From assembly GCF_015645095.1 (NCBI RefSeq), contig NZ_JADOTW010000024.1:1-64000 (forward strand): a stretch of DNA of 64,000 nt, in the 5' to 3' direction. A program made the translations under genes and the position numbers. Below the pieces are notes generated by a model. That model saw nothing but the letters and a program-made list of their open reading frames with translations, was not told the DNA's origin and ran no database searches. The DNA is from Halomonas sp. 328 (GTDB lineage: Bacteria; Pseudomonadota; Gammaproteobacteria; Pseudomonadales; Halomonadaceae). This document shows, one piece after another, positions 29,954 to 38,632 of the stretch. Numbering within the stretch: the first letter of the stretch is position 1; the number at the start of each line of letters is the position of its first letter.

Positions 29954-31123
29954 TCACTCCTCGAGGGAAGCCAGCAACTCATTTAAGAATAGTAGACCCT
30001 GGGGCGTGGCTTGCAGGCGAGTGTCATCTTCCACGAGAAGTCCCAGATTGCGGGCCCGCGTTAGACGCGCCTCCAGGGTCGCCCGAGATAGACCACTATG
30101 CGCCTCCCAAAGTGCCATGGGCACCCCTTCGGTAAGGCGCAGGGCATTCATGGCGAACTCCAGGGGGAGCTCATCGGCATCGAGGCGGCGATGCCCGGCG
30201 ACGAAGCCCCGGGGATCCTCCCGGCGACGCAGGTAGGCCTCCGGTTGGCGACTCTTCCAGCGCCGCTCGATCGAAAGCCCCCCCTCCGGGCCTCGGTGAC
30301 TCAGCTTGCCATGGGCGCCGGCGCCGATCCCCAGGTAGTCACCGAAGCGCCAGTAGTTGAGGTTGTGTCGCGCCTGGCGTCCGGGGCGCGCATAGGCGGA
30401 GATCTCGTAGCGGCCCAGGCCGGCGGCCTCCAGGCGCTCATGACCGGCATCCTGGATCGCCCATAGCGCCTCCTCCTCGGGCAGCACCGGCGGCCGCGAG
30501 TGGAATTCGGTATTCGGCTCCAGGGTCAGCTGGTACCAGGAAAGGTGGGTGGGCGATAGCGCCAGGGCCCGGTCGATATCGTCGAGGGCAAGCGCCGGGC
30601 TCTGCTCCGGCAGGCCATGCATCAGATCGATATTGAGATTATCGAAGCCCGCCGAACGGGCCTCGCTCACCGCCCGCTCGGCTTCCCTGCCGCCATGGAT
30701 CCGTCCCAGGGCCTGGAGCTGGGCATCCTGGAAGCTCTGTACGCCCAGGGAGAGGCGATTGATGCCCGCCTCGCGATAGGCGGCGAAGCGCGCCTGCTCG
30801 AAGGTGCCGGGGTTGGCCTCCAGGGTGATCTCGATCTCCGCGGCCCAGGGCAGTGCCTCGCCCAGGCGGGCCAGGAAGCGTCGATAGAAATCCGCCGACA
30901 TCAGGCTGGGGGTGCCGCCGCCGATAAAGACGCTGACCAGCTCGCGGCCCGCCACCAGGGGCAGCTCCGCCTCCAGGTCCGCGAGCAGTGCCGCCAGGTA
31001 CGCCTCCTCGGGCAGGCTGGCCCCGCTGCCGACCCCATGGGAGTTGAAGTCGCAGTAGGGGCACTTGCGCACGCACCAGGGCACGTGCAGATAGAGCGAC
31101 AGGGGCGGCAGGGGAAGGCTCAT
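29954..31123 (-). CDS. hemW: Radical SAM heme chaperone HemW
   Basis: HemW is a radical-SAM protein related to HemN; in E. coli and Lactococcus it acts as a heme chaperone. The 389-residue product has the cluster motif CVRKCPYCDF (CxxxCxxC) near residue 17, FIGGGTPSLM, and a C-terminal HemN-like domain. It lacks the N-terminal extension of true HemN coproporphyrinogen dehydrogenase. Its ATG overlaps the rdgB TGA (ATGA). hemL and hemJ lie in the same leftward block, so tetrapyrrole functions are grouped. Confidence 0.93.
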   Translation of the reverse strand: MSLPLPPLSLYLHVPWCVRKCPYCDFNSHGVGSGASLPEEAYLAALLADLEAELPLVAGRELVSVFIGGGTPSLMSADFYRRFLARLGEALPWAAEIEITLEANPGTFEQARFAAYREAGINRLSLGVQSFQDAQLQALGRIHGGREAERAVSEARSAGFDNLNIDLMHGLPEQSPALALDDIDRALALSPTHLSWYQLTLEPNTEFHSRPPVLPEEEALWAIQDAGHERLEAAGLGRYEISAYARPGRQARHNLNYWRFGDYLGIGAGAHGKLSHRGPEGGLSIERRWKSRQPEAYLRRREDPRGFVAGHRRLDADELPLEFAMNALRLTEGVPMALWEAHSGLSRATLEARLTRARNLGLLVEDDTRLQATPQGLLFLNELLASLEE

Positions 31124-31719
31124 ACCCGCAGCCGCTCCACCAGCTCGGCCATGGCCCGGCCGCGATGGCTGAGGCGATTCTTCTCCTGGGCGGAGAGTTC
31201 GGCGGCGCTCATGCCGGCGCCCTGGGGCCAGAACAGCGGATCATAGCCGAAGCCGCCCTCGCCACGGGGATGGGCCAGGATCTCCCCCTCCCAGCTCGTC
31301 TGGACGATCAGCGGCACCGGATCCTCGGCGTGGCGCAGGTAGACCAGCACGCACCAGTAGCGACCGCTGCGCTGTCCCTCCGGCACCTCCGCCAGGGCCT
31401 CCAGCAGCTTGCGATTGTTGCGCTCGTCGCTCTTCGGCTCGCCGGCATAGCGGGCCGAGTAGATCCCCGGAGCCCCCTGCAGGGCATCCACCTCCAGGCC
31501 GGAATCATCGGCCAGGGCCGGCAACCCGCTGATTCGGCACGCCTCCCGGGCCTTGAGCAGGGCGTTCTCGACGAAGGTCAGGCCAGTCTCCTCCACCTCG
31601 GGGACCCGAAAATCGGCCTGGGGCCGGACGCGAAAACCCAGCGGCGCCAGCAGTGCCTCGAACTCGCGCAACTTGCCGGCATTACCGCTGGCCAGCACCA
31701 GGGACTGGGGCTCACTCAT
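31120..31719 (-). CDS. rdgB: XTP/dITP diphosphatase (non-canonical purine NTP pyrophosphatase)
   Basis: RdgB hydrolyses ITP, dITP and XTP to stop misincorporation. The 199-residue product (E. coli 197) has LVLASGNAGKLREFEALL at its start, EETGLTFVENALLKA, ADDSGLEVDALQGAPGIYSARYAG and GFGYDPLF. It ends SHRGRAMAEL, all family motifs. AGGAG lies about 7 nt before the ATG. It is translationally coupled to hemW. Confidence 0.96.
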   Translation of the reverse strand: MSEPQSLVLASGNAGKLREFEALLAPLGFRVRPQADFRVPEVEETGLTFVENALLKAREACRISGLPALADDSGLEVDALQGAPGIYSARYAGEPKSDERNNRKLLEALAEVPEGQRSGRYWCVLVYLRHAEDPVPLIVQTSWEGEILAHPRGEGGFGYDPLFWPQGAGMSAAELSAQEKNRLSHRGRAMAELVERLRV

Positions 31720-31781
31720 TTATTACTCCTAACATGGCTTATCCGGCCTGATAACGGCCGAGGCGCCTAACGGCGCCAATC

Positions 31782-31798
31782 GTTCGGCAAAGCCGAAC
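31782..31798. terminator. Hairpin between the kinase-fusion gene and rdgB
   Basis: GTTCGGC and GCCGAAC flank AAA, and a second palindrome GGCGCC-TAAC-GGCGCC lies beside it (31762-31777). They sit between the stop at 31883 and the rdgB start. There is no T-run, so the terminator role is tentative. Confidence 0.35.
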
Positions 31799-31830
31799 TC
31801 CCACAATGGCAAGGCTACCAAGTGCTCGTT

Positions 31831-31934
31831 AACCTCGCCCACCGCCTGGTCCATAGGCTGACGAATCAGGCCGACCGCGAGGTCAATCGACCTCGCCGAC
31901 CGCATGGCCCATATGCTGGCGAATCAGGTTGACC
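31831..31934 (-). repeat. Degenerate tandem duplication of the 3' end of the kinase-fusion gene
   Basis: The last 46 bp of the gene (31889-31934) match 31831-31876 at 38 of 46 positions, with the same spacing and no gaps. In the shifted copy the frame reads VGLIRQPMDQAVGEV against the true VNLIRQHMGHAVGEVD. It looks like a decayed duplicate left beyond the stop codon. Confidence 0.7.
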
Positions 31935-33460
31935 AGGGTCTCACTGGCATCCGCGGCCGTGGTATCCAGGTGCACCAGGTGGCAACGCTCCTCCTCGGCG
32001 AAGGGCTCCCGGGCGGCCAGTTGCCGTTCCAGCACCGCCAGGCTCGCCTCGGAGGGGTCGCCGCCGCGGCGGGCACGCTTCTCGATGCGCCGGCGCAGGG
32101 TGGCCTCGTCGGCCTCGAAGCTGACGATCAACAGTGGCAGGCCGCGGGCCTCCGCCTCGCGACTCAGCAGCTCCCGCTGCCAGCGGGCCAGGCAGGTGGC
32201 ATCGATGCACACGGGCAGGCCCGCCTCCAGCAGGGTACCGGTGAGCCGGGCCAGGCGTCGGTAGGTACGCCGGGTGGCCTCCGGGGCATAGATATCCACC
32301 CCGGTGTCGCGGCTGTCGGCGAGGGGCGCGAAGCCGTAGAGGCGCTTGCGCTCCACGTCGGAGCGCAACCGTACCGCCCCCAGGCGGCGCACCATCTCGC
32401 CGGTGAAGCGACTCTTGCCGCTGCCGGAGACCCCGGCCCCCAGCACCAGGTAGGGGAAACGGAACTCCGCATAGCCCTCGGCCAGGCCCAGGTAGTGGTC
32501 GAGCTCCGCCAGCAGCGCCTCGTGCTCGTCGCCGCTGACCTGCTCCAGGCGCAGCGCCGCCACCTTGACCCGTACCAGGGCGCGGTAGAGCTTGTAATAG
32601 CCCAGGGCCCTGACCAGGCCATAGTCGCCGGAAAGCTCCAGGTAGTGATTCAGGGCATGATGGGCCAGGGCGTGCTCGCCCCGGGCCTCCAGGTCCATCA
32701 ACAGGAAGGCCAGGTCACAGCCCACGTCGCTCCAGCGCAGGGCGTCATTGAACTCGATGCCGTCGAAGAGCAGCGCCCGGCCCTGGTGGTGCACCGCATT
32801 GCCCAGGTGGATATCGCCATGGGTCTCGCGCACGAAGCCCTGGGCATGCCGCTCGGCCAGCAGCGGGGCCAGGCGTCCCTGGATCTCCTCCACCTGCACC
32901 TGGAGCCGCCCCAGGCGAGCCTGGCGCGCCTCCCCCGGCAAGCGCGGGGCGATCAGCACGAACTCCCGGGCGAGGATCTCGGCGGTGGCCTCGGCCCCGC
33001 CCAGGGGATTGTCCGCGGCGATGCGCTCGGCCCCCTCGTGGAAATCCACCAGCTGATCGATGAGGTCATCGATCAGCTCCAGGGAGAGGCTTCCCTCCGC
33101 CTGGAGGGTACTGAACAGGTGGCGGTTGCTGAACTGGCGCATCTTCACCGCGTACTCGAAGGGCGCGCTGGGGTCATCGACCCGCGGCGCCTCCGGGGTG
33201 CCGGAGATGGGCACCGCCGCCAGGTAGAGGTTGGGCGCCAGGCGCCGGTTGAGGCGCACCTCCTGCTCGCAGAGCCGGCGGCGCTGCTCCAGGGTCGAGA
33301 AGTCGAGGAAGCTGCCGAAATTCAGCGGCTTCTTGATCTTGTAGGCGTAGTCACCGGTGAGCAGGATCCACGAGATATGCGTCTCGTGGACCTCGACGCC
33401 CGTGACGTCATGGTCGTAGCAGGCCGGCGCCTGCAGGGCCTGAATCAGGGTCTCGCTCAC
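31883..33460 (-). CDS. Bifunctional aminoglycoside-phosphotransferase-like / P-loop ATP-binding protein
   Basis: The 525-residue product joins two domains. Residues 1-320 form a phosphotransferase-like fold, with YKIKKPLNFGSFLDFS early (ATP-lysine region), ETHGDIHLGNAV (catalytic loop, HGDxHxxN) and LFDGIEFND. Residues 345 on are an AAA/zeta-toxin-like kinase with Walker A GVSGSGKSRF and IDATCLARWQRE. The family is widespread in proteobacteria but, to my knowledge, its substrate is unknown. I chose the GTG at 33460 because AGGAGG lies 7 nt upstream; the frame also runs further into hemL. It lies 22 bp after hemL. Confidence 0.88.
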   Translation of the reverse strand: MSETLIQALQAPACYDHDVTGVEVHETHISWILLTGDYAYKIKKPLNFGSFLDFSTLEQRRRLCEQEVRLNRRLAPNLYLAAVPISGTPEAPRVDDPSAPFEYAVKMRQFSNRHLFSTLQAEGSLSLELIDDLIDQLVDFHEGAERIAADNPLGGAEATAEILAREFVLIAPRLPGEARQARLGRLQVQVEEIQGRLAPLLAERHAQGFVRETHGDIHLGNAVHHQGRALLFDGIEFNDALRWSDVGCDLAFLLMDLEARGEHALAHHALNHYLELSGDYGLVRALGYYKLYRALVRVKVAALRLEQVSGDEHEALLAELDHYLGLAEGYAEFRFPYLVLGAGVSGSGKSRFTGEMVRRLGAVRLRSDVERKRLYGFAPLADSRDTGVDIYAPEATRRTYRRLARLTGTLLEAGLPVCIDATCLARWQRELLSREAEARGLPLLIVSFEADEATLRRRIEKRARRGGDPSEASLAVLERQLAAREPFAEEERCHLVHLDTTAADASETLVNLIRQHMGHAVGEVD

Positions 33461-33482
33461 CGTGACACCTCCTGACGACGAG

Positions 33483-34772
33483 TTAGCGCTGGGCCAGCCG
33501 GGCGAAGGCTCGCTCGGCCGCATCCAGGGTGGCCTGGATGTCCTCCGCAGTATGGGCGCTGGACATGAAGCCCGCCTCATAGGCGGACGGCGCCAGGTAG
33601 ACGCCCTCGTCGAGCATGGCGGAGAAGAAGCGGCGGAAGGCCTCGGCGTCGCAGGCGGTGGCCTGGGCGAAGTTATCGACCCGGGACTGGCCGGTGAAGA
33701 AGACCCCGAACATGCCACCGGCGCGCTGGGTGATCATCTCGATGCCGGCGGCCTGGGCGCGTGCCTCGAGGCCGTCGCAGAGGGTCGCGACCCGCTGGGC
33801 CAGGGCGTCGTGGAAGCCGGGTTCGCGCACCTTGGTGAGCAGGGCGATGCCGGCGGCCATGGCCAGGGGGCTGCCGGAGAGGGTCCCGGCCTGGTAGACC
33901 GGGCCCAGCGGCGAGATCTGCTCCATGATCTCGCGCTTGCCACCGAAGGCCCCCACCGGCATGCCGCCGCCGACGATCTTGCCCAGGCAGGTCAGGTCAG
34001 GGGTAATGCCGTAGTGGGCCTGGGCGCCCCCCAGGGCGACCCGGAAGCCGGTCATCACCTCGTCGAAGATCAGCACGCTGCCGTGGCGATCGCAGACCTG
34101 GCGCAGCCCCTCCAGGAAGCCGGGCAGGGGCGGGATGCAGTTCATGTTGCCGGCCACCGGCTCGACGATGATGCCGGCGATCTGCTCGCCCAGCTCGGCG
34201 AAGCACTGCTCAACGGCATCCAGGTCGTTATGGGGCAGGGTGATGGTATGCTCGGCCAGGGAAGCGGGCACCCCGGGGGAGCTGGGCTCGCCATGGGTCA
34301 GGGCGCCGGAGCCGGCCTTGACCAGCAGGGAGTCGGAGTGGCCATGGTAGTCGCCCTCGAACTTGACGATCTTGTCGCGACCGGTATAGCCCCGCGCCAG
34401 GCGGATCGCCGACATGGTGGCCTCGGTGCCGGAGTTGACCATGCGCACCAGCTCGATGCTGGGCAGGATCTCGCAGATCAGGTCCGCCATGGTGGTCTCG
34501 ATGGCGGTGGGGGTGCCGAAGGAGAGGCCCAGGTCGAGGCGCTCGCGCACCGCACCCAGCACCTCCGGGTCGGCATGGCCGGTGATCATGGGGCCCCAGG
34601 AGCCCACGTAGTCGATATAGCGCTGCCCCTCCACGTCGAAGAGGTAGGCGCCCTGGGCCCGCTCGATAAACACCGGCGGCCGCTCGAGGCCCTTGAAGGC
34701 ACGCACCGGCGAGTTGACGCCCCCGGGGATATGGCGGCAGGCCTGTTCGAAGAGCTGTGCGGAGGTGGTCAT
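33483..34772 (-). CDS. hemL: Glutamate-1-semialdehyde 2,1-aminomutase
   Basis: HemL makes 5-aminolevulinate from glutamate 1-semialdehyde in the C5 tetrapyrrole pathway, using PLP. The 429-residue product (E. coli 426) has [13 protein letters not shown], the PLP region [25 protein letters not shown] and the PLP-lysine in [17 protein letters not shown] precedes the ATG. The 78-bp gap upstream holds three DnaA boxes in 54 bp (see 34793-34846), so DnaA could influence its transcription. Confidence 0.97.
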   Translation of the reverse strand: MTTSAQLFEQACRHIPGGVNSPVRAFKGLERPPVFIERAQGAYLFDVEGQRYIDYVGSWGPMITGHADPEVLGAVRERLDLGLSFGTPTAIETTMADLICEILPSIELVRMVNSGTEATMSAIRLARGYTGRDKIVKFEGDYHGHSDSLLVKAGSGALTHGEPSSPGVPASLAEHTITLPHNDLDAVEQCFAELGEQIAGIIVEPVAGNMNCIPPLPGFLEGLRQVCDRHGSVLIFDEVMTGFRVALGGAQAHYGITPDLTCLGKIVGGGMPVGAFGGKREIMEQISPLGPVYQAGTLSGSPLAMAAGIALLTKVREPGFHDALAQRVATLCDGLEARAQAAGIEMITQRAGGMFGVFFTGQSRVDNFAQATACDAEAFRRFFSAMLDEGVYLAPSAYEAGFMSSAHTAEDIQATLDAAERAFARLAQR

Positions 34773-34792
34773 GGAAGCCTCTCGTGATGGAT

Positions 34793-34846
34793 TGTGGATA
34801 ACTATCTGGATAGTGCGGATAACTTTCGTGAGCAGCCTGTGGATAA
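34793..34846 (-). promoter_or_regulatory. Three DnaA boxes between hemL and thiE
   Basis: On the minus strand, TTATCCACA occurs perfectly at 34838-34846 and 34793-34801, with TTATCCGCA (one mismatch) at 34814-34822 between them. All three have the same orientation and are spaced by roughly two helical turns. They fill the hemL upstream region. Confidence 0.8.
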
Positions 34847-34850
34847 GCGT

Positions 34851-35501
34851 TTAACAGGCGCTCAGCCGGTGATTCAGGTCGCGGACGCTGGCCTCGATAT
34901 CGGCGGCAGCGAACACCGCCGCCACCGTGGCCAGCAGGTCGGCGCCGGCACGGCGCGCCGCGCCGATGGTCTCGGCATCGATGCCGCCGATGGCCACCCG
35001 GGGCAGGCCCAGGGCCCCGGCCTCGCCCAGCAGCTCGAGCTCGGCGGGGGGCGCCTCGGGCTTGGTACGGGAGGCGAAGAAGCGCCCGAAGGCCACGTAG
35101 CTGGCGCCTTCCCGGGCGGCCCGCTCGGCGAGTGCCAGGCGGCCATGGCAGGTGGCGCCGAGGATCGCCTCGGGCCCCAGGCGCTCCCGGGCCTCGCCCA
35201 GGGCGCCATCGCCCTGGCCCAGGTGCAGGCCGACGTTGGCGTGGCCCTCCCGGCGCAGGCGCTCGGCCAGGGCGGTGTCGTCATTGATGATCAGCGGCAC
35301 CTCGTGGTCATGGCAGAGGGCCGCCAGGGCCCGGGCCTGGCGGTGGCGCTTGTCGGCCTCCGCCGACTTGTCGCGATACTGGAGCAGCGCCAGGCCGCCG
35401 CGCAGGGCCGCCTCGCAGCCGGCCAGCAGCCGCGCGTCATCGGGCAGCAGCCGGGCATCGGTGATCGCATAGAGGCCATGGCCCCAGGATGGGTTGTGCA
35501 T
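34851..35501 (-). CDS. thiE: Thiamine-phosphate synthase
   Basis: ThiE joins hydroxymethylpyrimidine diphosphate and thiazole phosphate into thiamine phosphate. The 216-residue TIM-barrel protein (E. coli 211) has [11 protein letters not shown] at the start, [35 protein letters not shown] and VAIGGI. GGAG lies about 6 nt before the ATG at 35501; the frame runs further upstream inside thiD. It is 2 bp after the thiD stop. A perfect minus-strand DnaA box TTATGCACA (35495-35503) spans its start codon. Confidence 0.94.
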   Translation of the reverse strand: MHNPSWGHGLYAITDARLLPDDARLLAGCEAALRGGLALLQYRDKSAEADKRHRQARALAALCHDHEVPLIINDDTALAERLRREGHANVGLHLGQGDGALGEARERLGPEAILGATCHGRLALAERAAREGASYVAFGRFFASRTKPEAPPAELELLGEAGALGLPRVAIGGIDAETIGAARRAGADLLATVAAVFAAADIEASVRDLNHRLSAC

Positions 35502-35974
35502 AACTACTCCGCCGTCGGAATCCAGTCGGGGTGGCGCCACAGGCGCCGCGGCAGGGCCTGGGCCTCGCCCGGGCGCCAGCCATGCCTGAGGGCCTGCCAG
35601 GTAAACTCCTGGGCCTGCTCGCAGGCGCCGGCCAGGGGTTCGCCCACCGCCAGTCGGGCCGCCAGGGCCGCCGCCAGAGTGCAGCCGGAACCGTGATAAC
35701 TGCCGGCCAGGCGCGGCCACTGCCATTGGCGATCATTGTCCGGGGTATGCAGGGTGTGGACAACCCTGTCCGGGGCCTCTCCCGCCTCGCGACTGTCGGT
35801 GCCGGTGACCAGGATCGCCTGGCAGCCCAGGGAGAGCAGTTCCACGCAGCGCTGGGTCTCGTCCTCGAACCCGGGGCCGGCCAGGCGTGCCAGTTCGTCG
35901 CGGTTGGGGGTCAGGATATCCACAAGGGGTAGCAGCCGCTCGCGGAAGGCATCCACCAGTTCGGTTGTGGATAA
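35495..35974 (-). other. DnaA-box group within thiE/thiD
   Basis: Perfect TTATGCACA at 35495-35503 and TTATCCACA at 35966-35974, plus TTGTCCACA at 35755-35763, are all on the minus strand; ATATCCACA is on the plus strand at 35916-35924. With the hemL-thiE trio this makes four consensus boxes within 1.2 kb, most of it coding. See findings for a DnaA-titration hypothesis. Confidence 0.65.
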
Positions 35975-36337
35975 CTCTCGCCCGCCCCCCGCCTTGAGTA
36001 CCGGATCCACCACCAGGGGCACCCCGGGGTGGCGCCTGACCACGTCCACTACCGCATCCAGGGCCTCGAGGCTGGCCACCAGGCCGACCTTGATGGCGGC
36101 CACCCGGAACTCCCCCAGGGCCGCCGCCATGGCGCGGATCTGCTCGCCGGGGCAGGGCAGGACCGCCGCCACATCGGCGCTGTTCTGCACCGTCAGGGCG
36201 GTGGGCACGGTCAGCGCCCAGGCGCCGCAACCGGCGATGGCCTCGCTGTCGGCCACCAGGCCGGCGCCGCCGCTAGGATCATGGCCGGCCAGCACCAGCA
36301 CCACCGGCAGCTCGCGGGTCTCGTTCAGCGCCGCCAT
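35504..36337 (-). CDS. thiD: Hydroxymethylpyrimidine/phosphomethylpyrimidine kinase
   Basis: ThiD phosphorylates HMP and HMP-P in thiamine synthesis. The 277-residue ribokinase-fold protein has [21 protein letters not shown] near the start, [17 protein letters not shown], and the anion-hole [19 protein letters not shown] near the C-terminus. The ATG at 36337 overlaps the hemJ stop by one base (TGATG), indicating coupling. No thi-box riboswitch is visible before it. A perfect DnaA box (35966-35974) and two near-boxes (35755-35763, 35916-35924) lie in the coding sequence. Confidence 0.95.
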   Translation of the reverse strand: MAALNETRELPVVLVLAGHDPSGGAGLVADSEAIAGCGAWALTVPTALTVQNSADVAAVLPCPGEQIRAMAAALGEFRVAAIKVGLVASLEALDAVVDVVRRHPGVPLVVDPVLKAGGGRELSTTELVDAFRERLLPLVDILTPNRDELARLAGPGFEDETQRCVELLSLGCQAILVTGTDSREAGEAPDRVVHTLHTPDNDRQWQWPRLAGSYHGSGCTLAAALAARLAVGEPLAGACEQAQEFTWQALRHGWRPGEAQALPRRLWRHPDWIPTAE

Positions 36338-36768
36338 CAGAACGGCTTCACCACGGCGAGGATCACCACCGCCAGCAGCACCAGCACCGGCAACTCGTTG
36401 AAGACCCGGAAGTAGCGGTGGGACTTGTCGCAGGTGCCGGCGGCGAGCCGCTTCATGTGCGCCAGGCAGACATGGTGATAGCCCACCAGCAGCAGGATCA
36501 GGGTCAGCTTGGCGTGCATCCAGCCCTGGCTCAGCCAGGCGGGTACCAGGTAGAGCATCCAGCCGCCCAGCAGCAGCACCGCGATCATCGAGGGGGTCAT
36601 GATGCCGCGATAGAGCTTGCGCTCCATGACCAGGAAGTAGTCGATGGCTTGCTGGTCGCCCTGGTCTCGAGCCATGGCGTGGTAGACGAACAGGCGCGGC
36701 AGGTAGAAGAGGGCGGCGAACCAGGTGACCACGGCGATCAGGTGCAGGGCCTTGATCCACAGATACAT
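36337..36768 (-). CDS. hemJ: HemJ-type protoporphyrinogen IX oxidase
   Basis: HemJ oxidises protoporphyrinogen IX to protoporphyrin IX in many proteobacteria and cyanobacteria. The 143-residue protein has four hydrophobic segments: residues 5-25 with KALHLIAVVTWFAALFYLPRLFVYH, 58-78, 85-103 with HAKLTLILLLVGYHH, and 124-141. The conserved His of the first helix and the His-Ala-Lys are present. GGAG precedes the ATG. Grouping with hemL and hemW supports heme biosynthesis. Distant CopD-like membrane proteins are the alternative. Confidence 0.88.
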   Translation of the reverse strand: MYLWIKALHLIAVVTWFAALFYLPRLFVYHAMARDQGDQQAIDYFLVMERKLYRGIMTPSMIAVLLLGGWMLYLVPAWLSQGWMHAKLTLILLLVGYHHVCLAHMKRLAAGTCDKSHRYFRVFNELPVLVLLAVVILAVVKPF

Positions 36769-36795
36769 AGTGACTCCAGCAGGGGATGGCCGGCC

Positions 36796-38544
36796 TCAGC
36801 GGGGGGGCCGGAAACGGTAATAGAGCTCGATGGCTTCGCGGGTGATGATACCGGAAATCCGTCGCCCGGGTGGCGCCACCGGGTTCTCCACATAGAGGGC
36901 GTCGACGTCGTGCTGGTCGAGGCGCTGGAAGGCCTCGGAGAGGGTCGCCTGGACCGGGATGGCCGCCATGTCCAGACGCTGGCCCGGGACCTCCAGCAGG
37001 TCGATCTGCGCCTGCTCGGCCCAGCGTGGGTCGAGCAGGGCGCGGGCCAGGTCCGCCGCCTTGAGGGCCAGGGTCGGCTTGTCCTCCGTGGAGCGGCGGA
37101 TCACGATCCAGCTCGGCTTGTGGTCGAGCAGGGCCTGGGCCTCGTCATGGCTGACCAGGCGCAGGGTCACCGCCACCCGCGACTCCATCACCGCCGGCAC
37201 CGAGACCCGGGAGAGGGCCTGCATCAGCGGCTGCTGCAGGGGGTGCAGGCCCTGGCGGGTGAGGGTCATGAAGAGGCCATCGCAGCGCCACCACTGGCGC
37301 ACCGTGAGCCCGGAGATCACCACCGCCAGCATTCCCGGCAGGATGATATTGGGGTTATGGGTCAGCTCCAGCAGGGCCATCAGCGCCGCCAGGGGGGCCT
37401 GGAGCACGGCGCCCATCATCGCCGCCATGCCCAGCATGGCGTAGAGCCCCGGATCGGCGGCCGCTCCCGGCCACAGCCAGGCGCCCAGCAGGCCGCTCAG
37501 GGCCCCGGCCGCGGCCCCCACCACCAGCACCGGGCCGATGATGCCGATCGGTACCCCGCAGGCCAGGGTAAAGGCGGTGAGCAGGAGCTTGCCCACCACC
37601 AGGGCCAGCAGCACGTCGATGGCCAGCTCGCCGGTCATCGCCAGGGCCAGGCTGTCGTAGCCGATGCCCTGGACCTCCGGGTACCACCAGGCCAAGGCCC
37701 CGGTGGCGACGCCGGCCAGCATCAAGCGCAACCAGCCGGGCAGCACCGCCAGGCGCTCGCCGCTCTGGGCCACGCGGATAAAGAGCCCCGCCAGCAGGCC
37801 GATCCCCAGGGCGGTGATCACGATCCAGGGCAGGTTGGTCAGCGACTCCAGGGTGACGATGGGCACCTGGAAGGCGGGCTCGGGGCCATACACCAGATGG
37901 GCCACCACCGCTCCCATGGTGGACGCCAGGATCACCGGCATGAAGCCGGTGATGGTGTACTCCAGCATCACCACTTCCATGGCGAAGATGACCCCGGCGA
38001 TGGGGGTATTGAAGGAAGCGGAGATGCCCGCCGCGGTGCCGCAGGCCACCAGCACCCGCAGGCTGTTATGGGGTAGCCGCAGCACCTGACCGATGCCGCT
38101 GGAGGCGGCGGCGCCGAGGTGAATGGCCGGTCCCTCGCGACCGGCGGAGAGCCCGCCCAGTACCGCCACGGCCCCTACCCACCACTGGTTCAGCCAGTTG
38201 CGCAGCGGGAAGCGCCCCTGATGCTGGGTCAGCCGCTCCACCACATGGCCGACGCCCATCTTGCGCGCCGCCGCCGGCTGACGCCACAGACCCAGGCCGA
38301 TCAGGGTGACCGCGAGCAGCGGCAGCAGGGCGCGCAGCCAGGGATCCAGGGCCTCGAAGGCCTCCACGTCCCCCCCCGGCATCAGCGCCAGGGCGCCCCC
38401 CTCCAGCAGCAGGCGAAAGCCCACCATCAGGCCGCCGGTCAACAGCCCCGAGACCAGCCCCAGCACACACAGCTGGGGCAGGGCATCGACGCTGGCCAGC
38501 TGGCGACGGAAGGCCTCGAGGCTAGGGCGGGGCAGTCGCGGCAA
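36796..38544 (-). CDS. ClC-family chloride channel/transporter with CBS domains
   Basis: The 582-residue product has a ClC membrane domain (about residues 15-430). It carries [12 protein letters not shown], with the gating/proton glutamate, [15 protein letters not shown], and [20 protein letters not shown] in place of the GxFxP motif. Two C-terminal CBS repeats (about 440-580) probably bind nucleotides. The GSGIP serine motif of E. coli ClcA is not seen; the equivalent is [10 protein letters not shown]. So selectivity and coupling (channel or exchanger) are uncertain. The start is TTG at 38544 with AGAGGA 6 nt upstream. It is divergent from argC. Confidence 0.9.
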   Translation of the reverse strand: MPRLPRPSLEAFRRQLASVDALPQLCVLGLVSGLLTGGLMVGFRLLLEGGALALMPGGDVEAFEALDPWLRALLPLLAVTLIGLGLWRQPAAARKMGVGHVVERLTQHQGRFPLRNWLNQWWVGAVAVLGGLSAGREGPAIHLGAAASSGIGQVLRLPHNSLRVLVACGTAAGISASFNTPIAGVIFAMEVVMLEYTITGFMPVILASTMGAVVAHLVYGPEPAFQVPIVTLESLTNLPWIVITALGIGLLAGLFIRVAQSGERLAVLPGWLRLMLAGVATGALAWWYPEVQGIGYDSLALAMTGELAIDVLLALVVGKLLLTAFTLACGVPIGIIGPVLVVGAAAGALSGLLGAWLWPGAAADPGLYAMLGMAAMMGAVLQAPLAALMALLELTHNPNIILPGMLAVVISGLTVRQWWRCDGLFMTLTRQGLHPLQQPLMQALSRVSVPAVMESRVAVTLRLVSHDEAQALLDHKPSWIVIRRSTEDKPTLALKAADLARALLDPRWAEQAQIDLLEVPGQRLDMAAIPVQATLSEAFQRLDQHDVDALYVENPVAPPGRRISGIITREAIELYYRFRPPR

Positions 38545-38632
38545 AGGGTGTCCTCTAAGAGTGGGGTGGCAGGCCCTAGAGATGTATCATAAAGGCAGGC
38601 TTTCGTCAGATTCGGTCAAGAAGGAGTGCATC

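Noticed and set aside
35502-36780. Thiamine-pyrophosphate riboswitch near thiE/thiD
   Set aside because: No CUGAGA...ACCUGAUC-type thi-box core is seen before thiD, thiE or hemJ.
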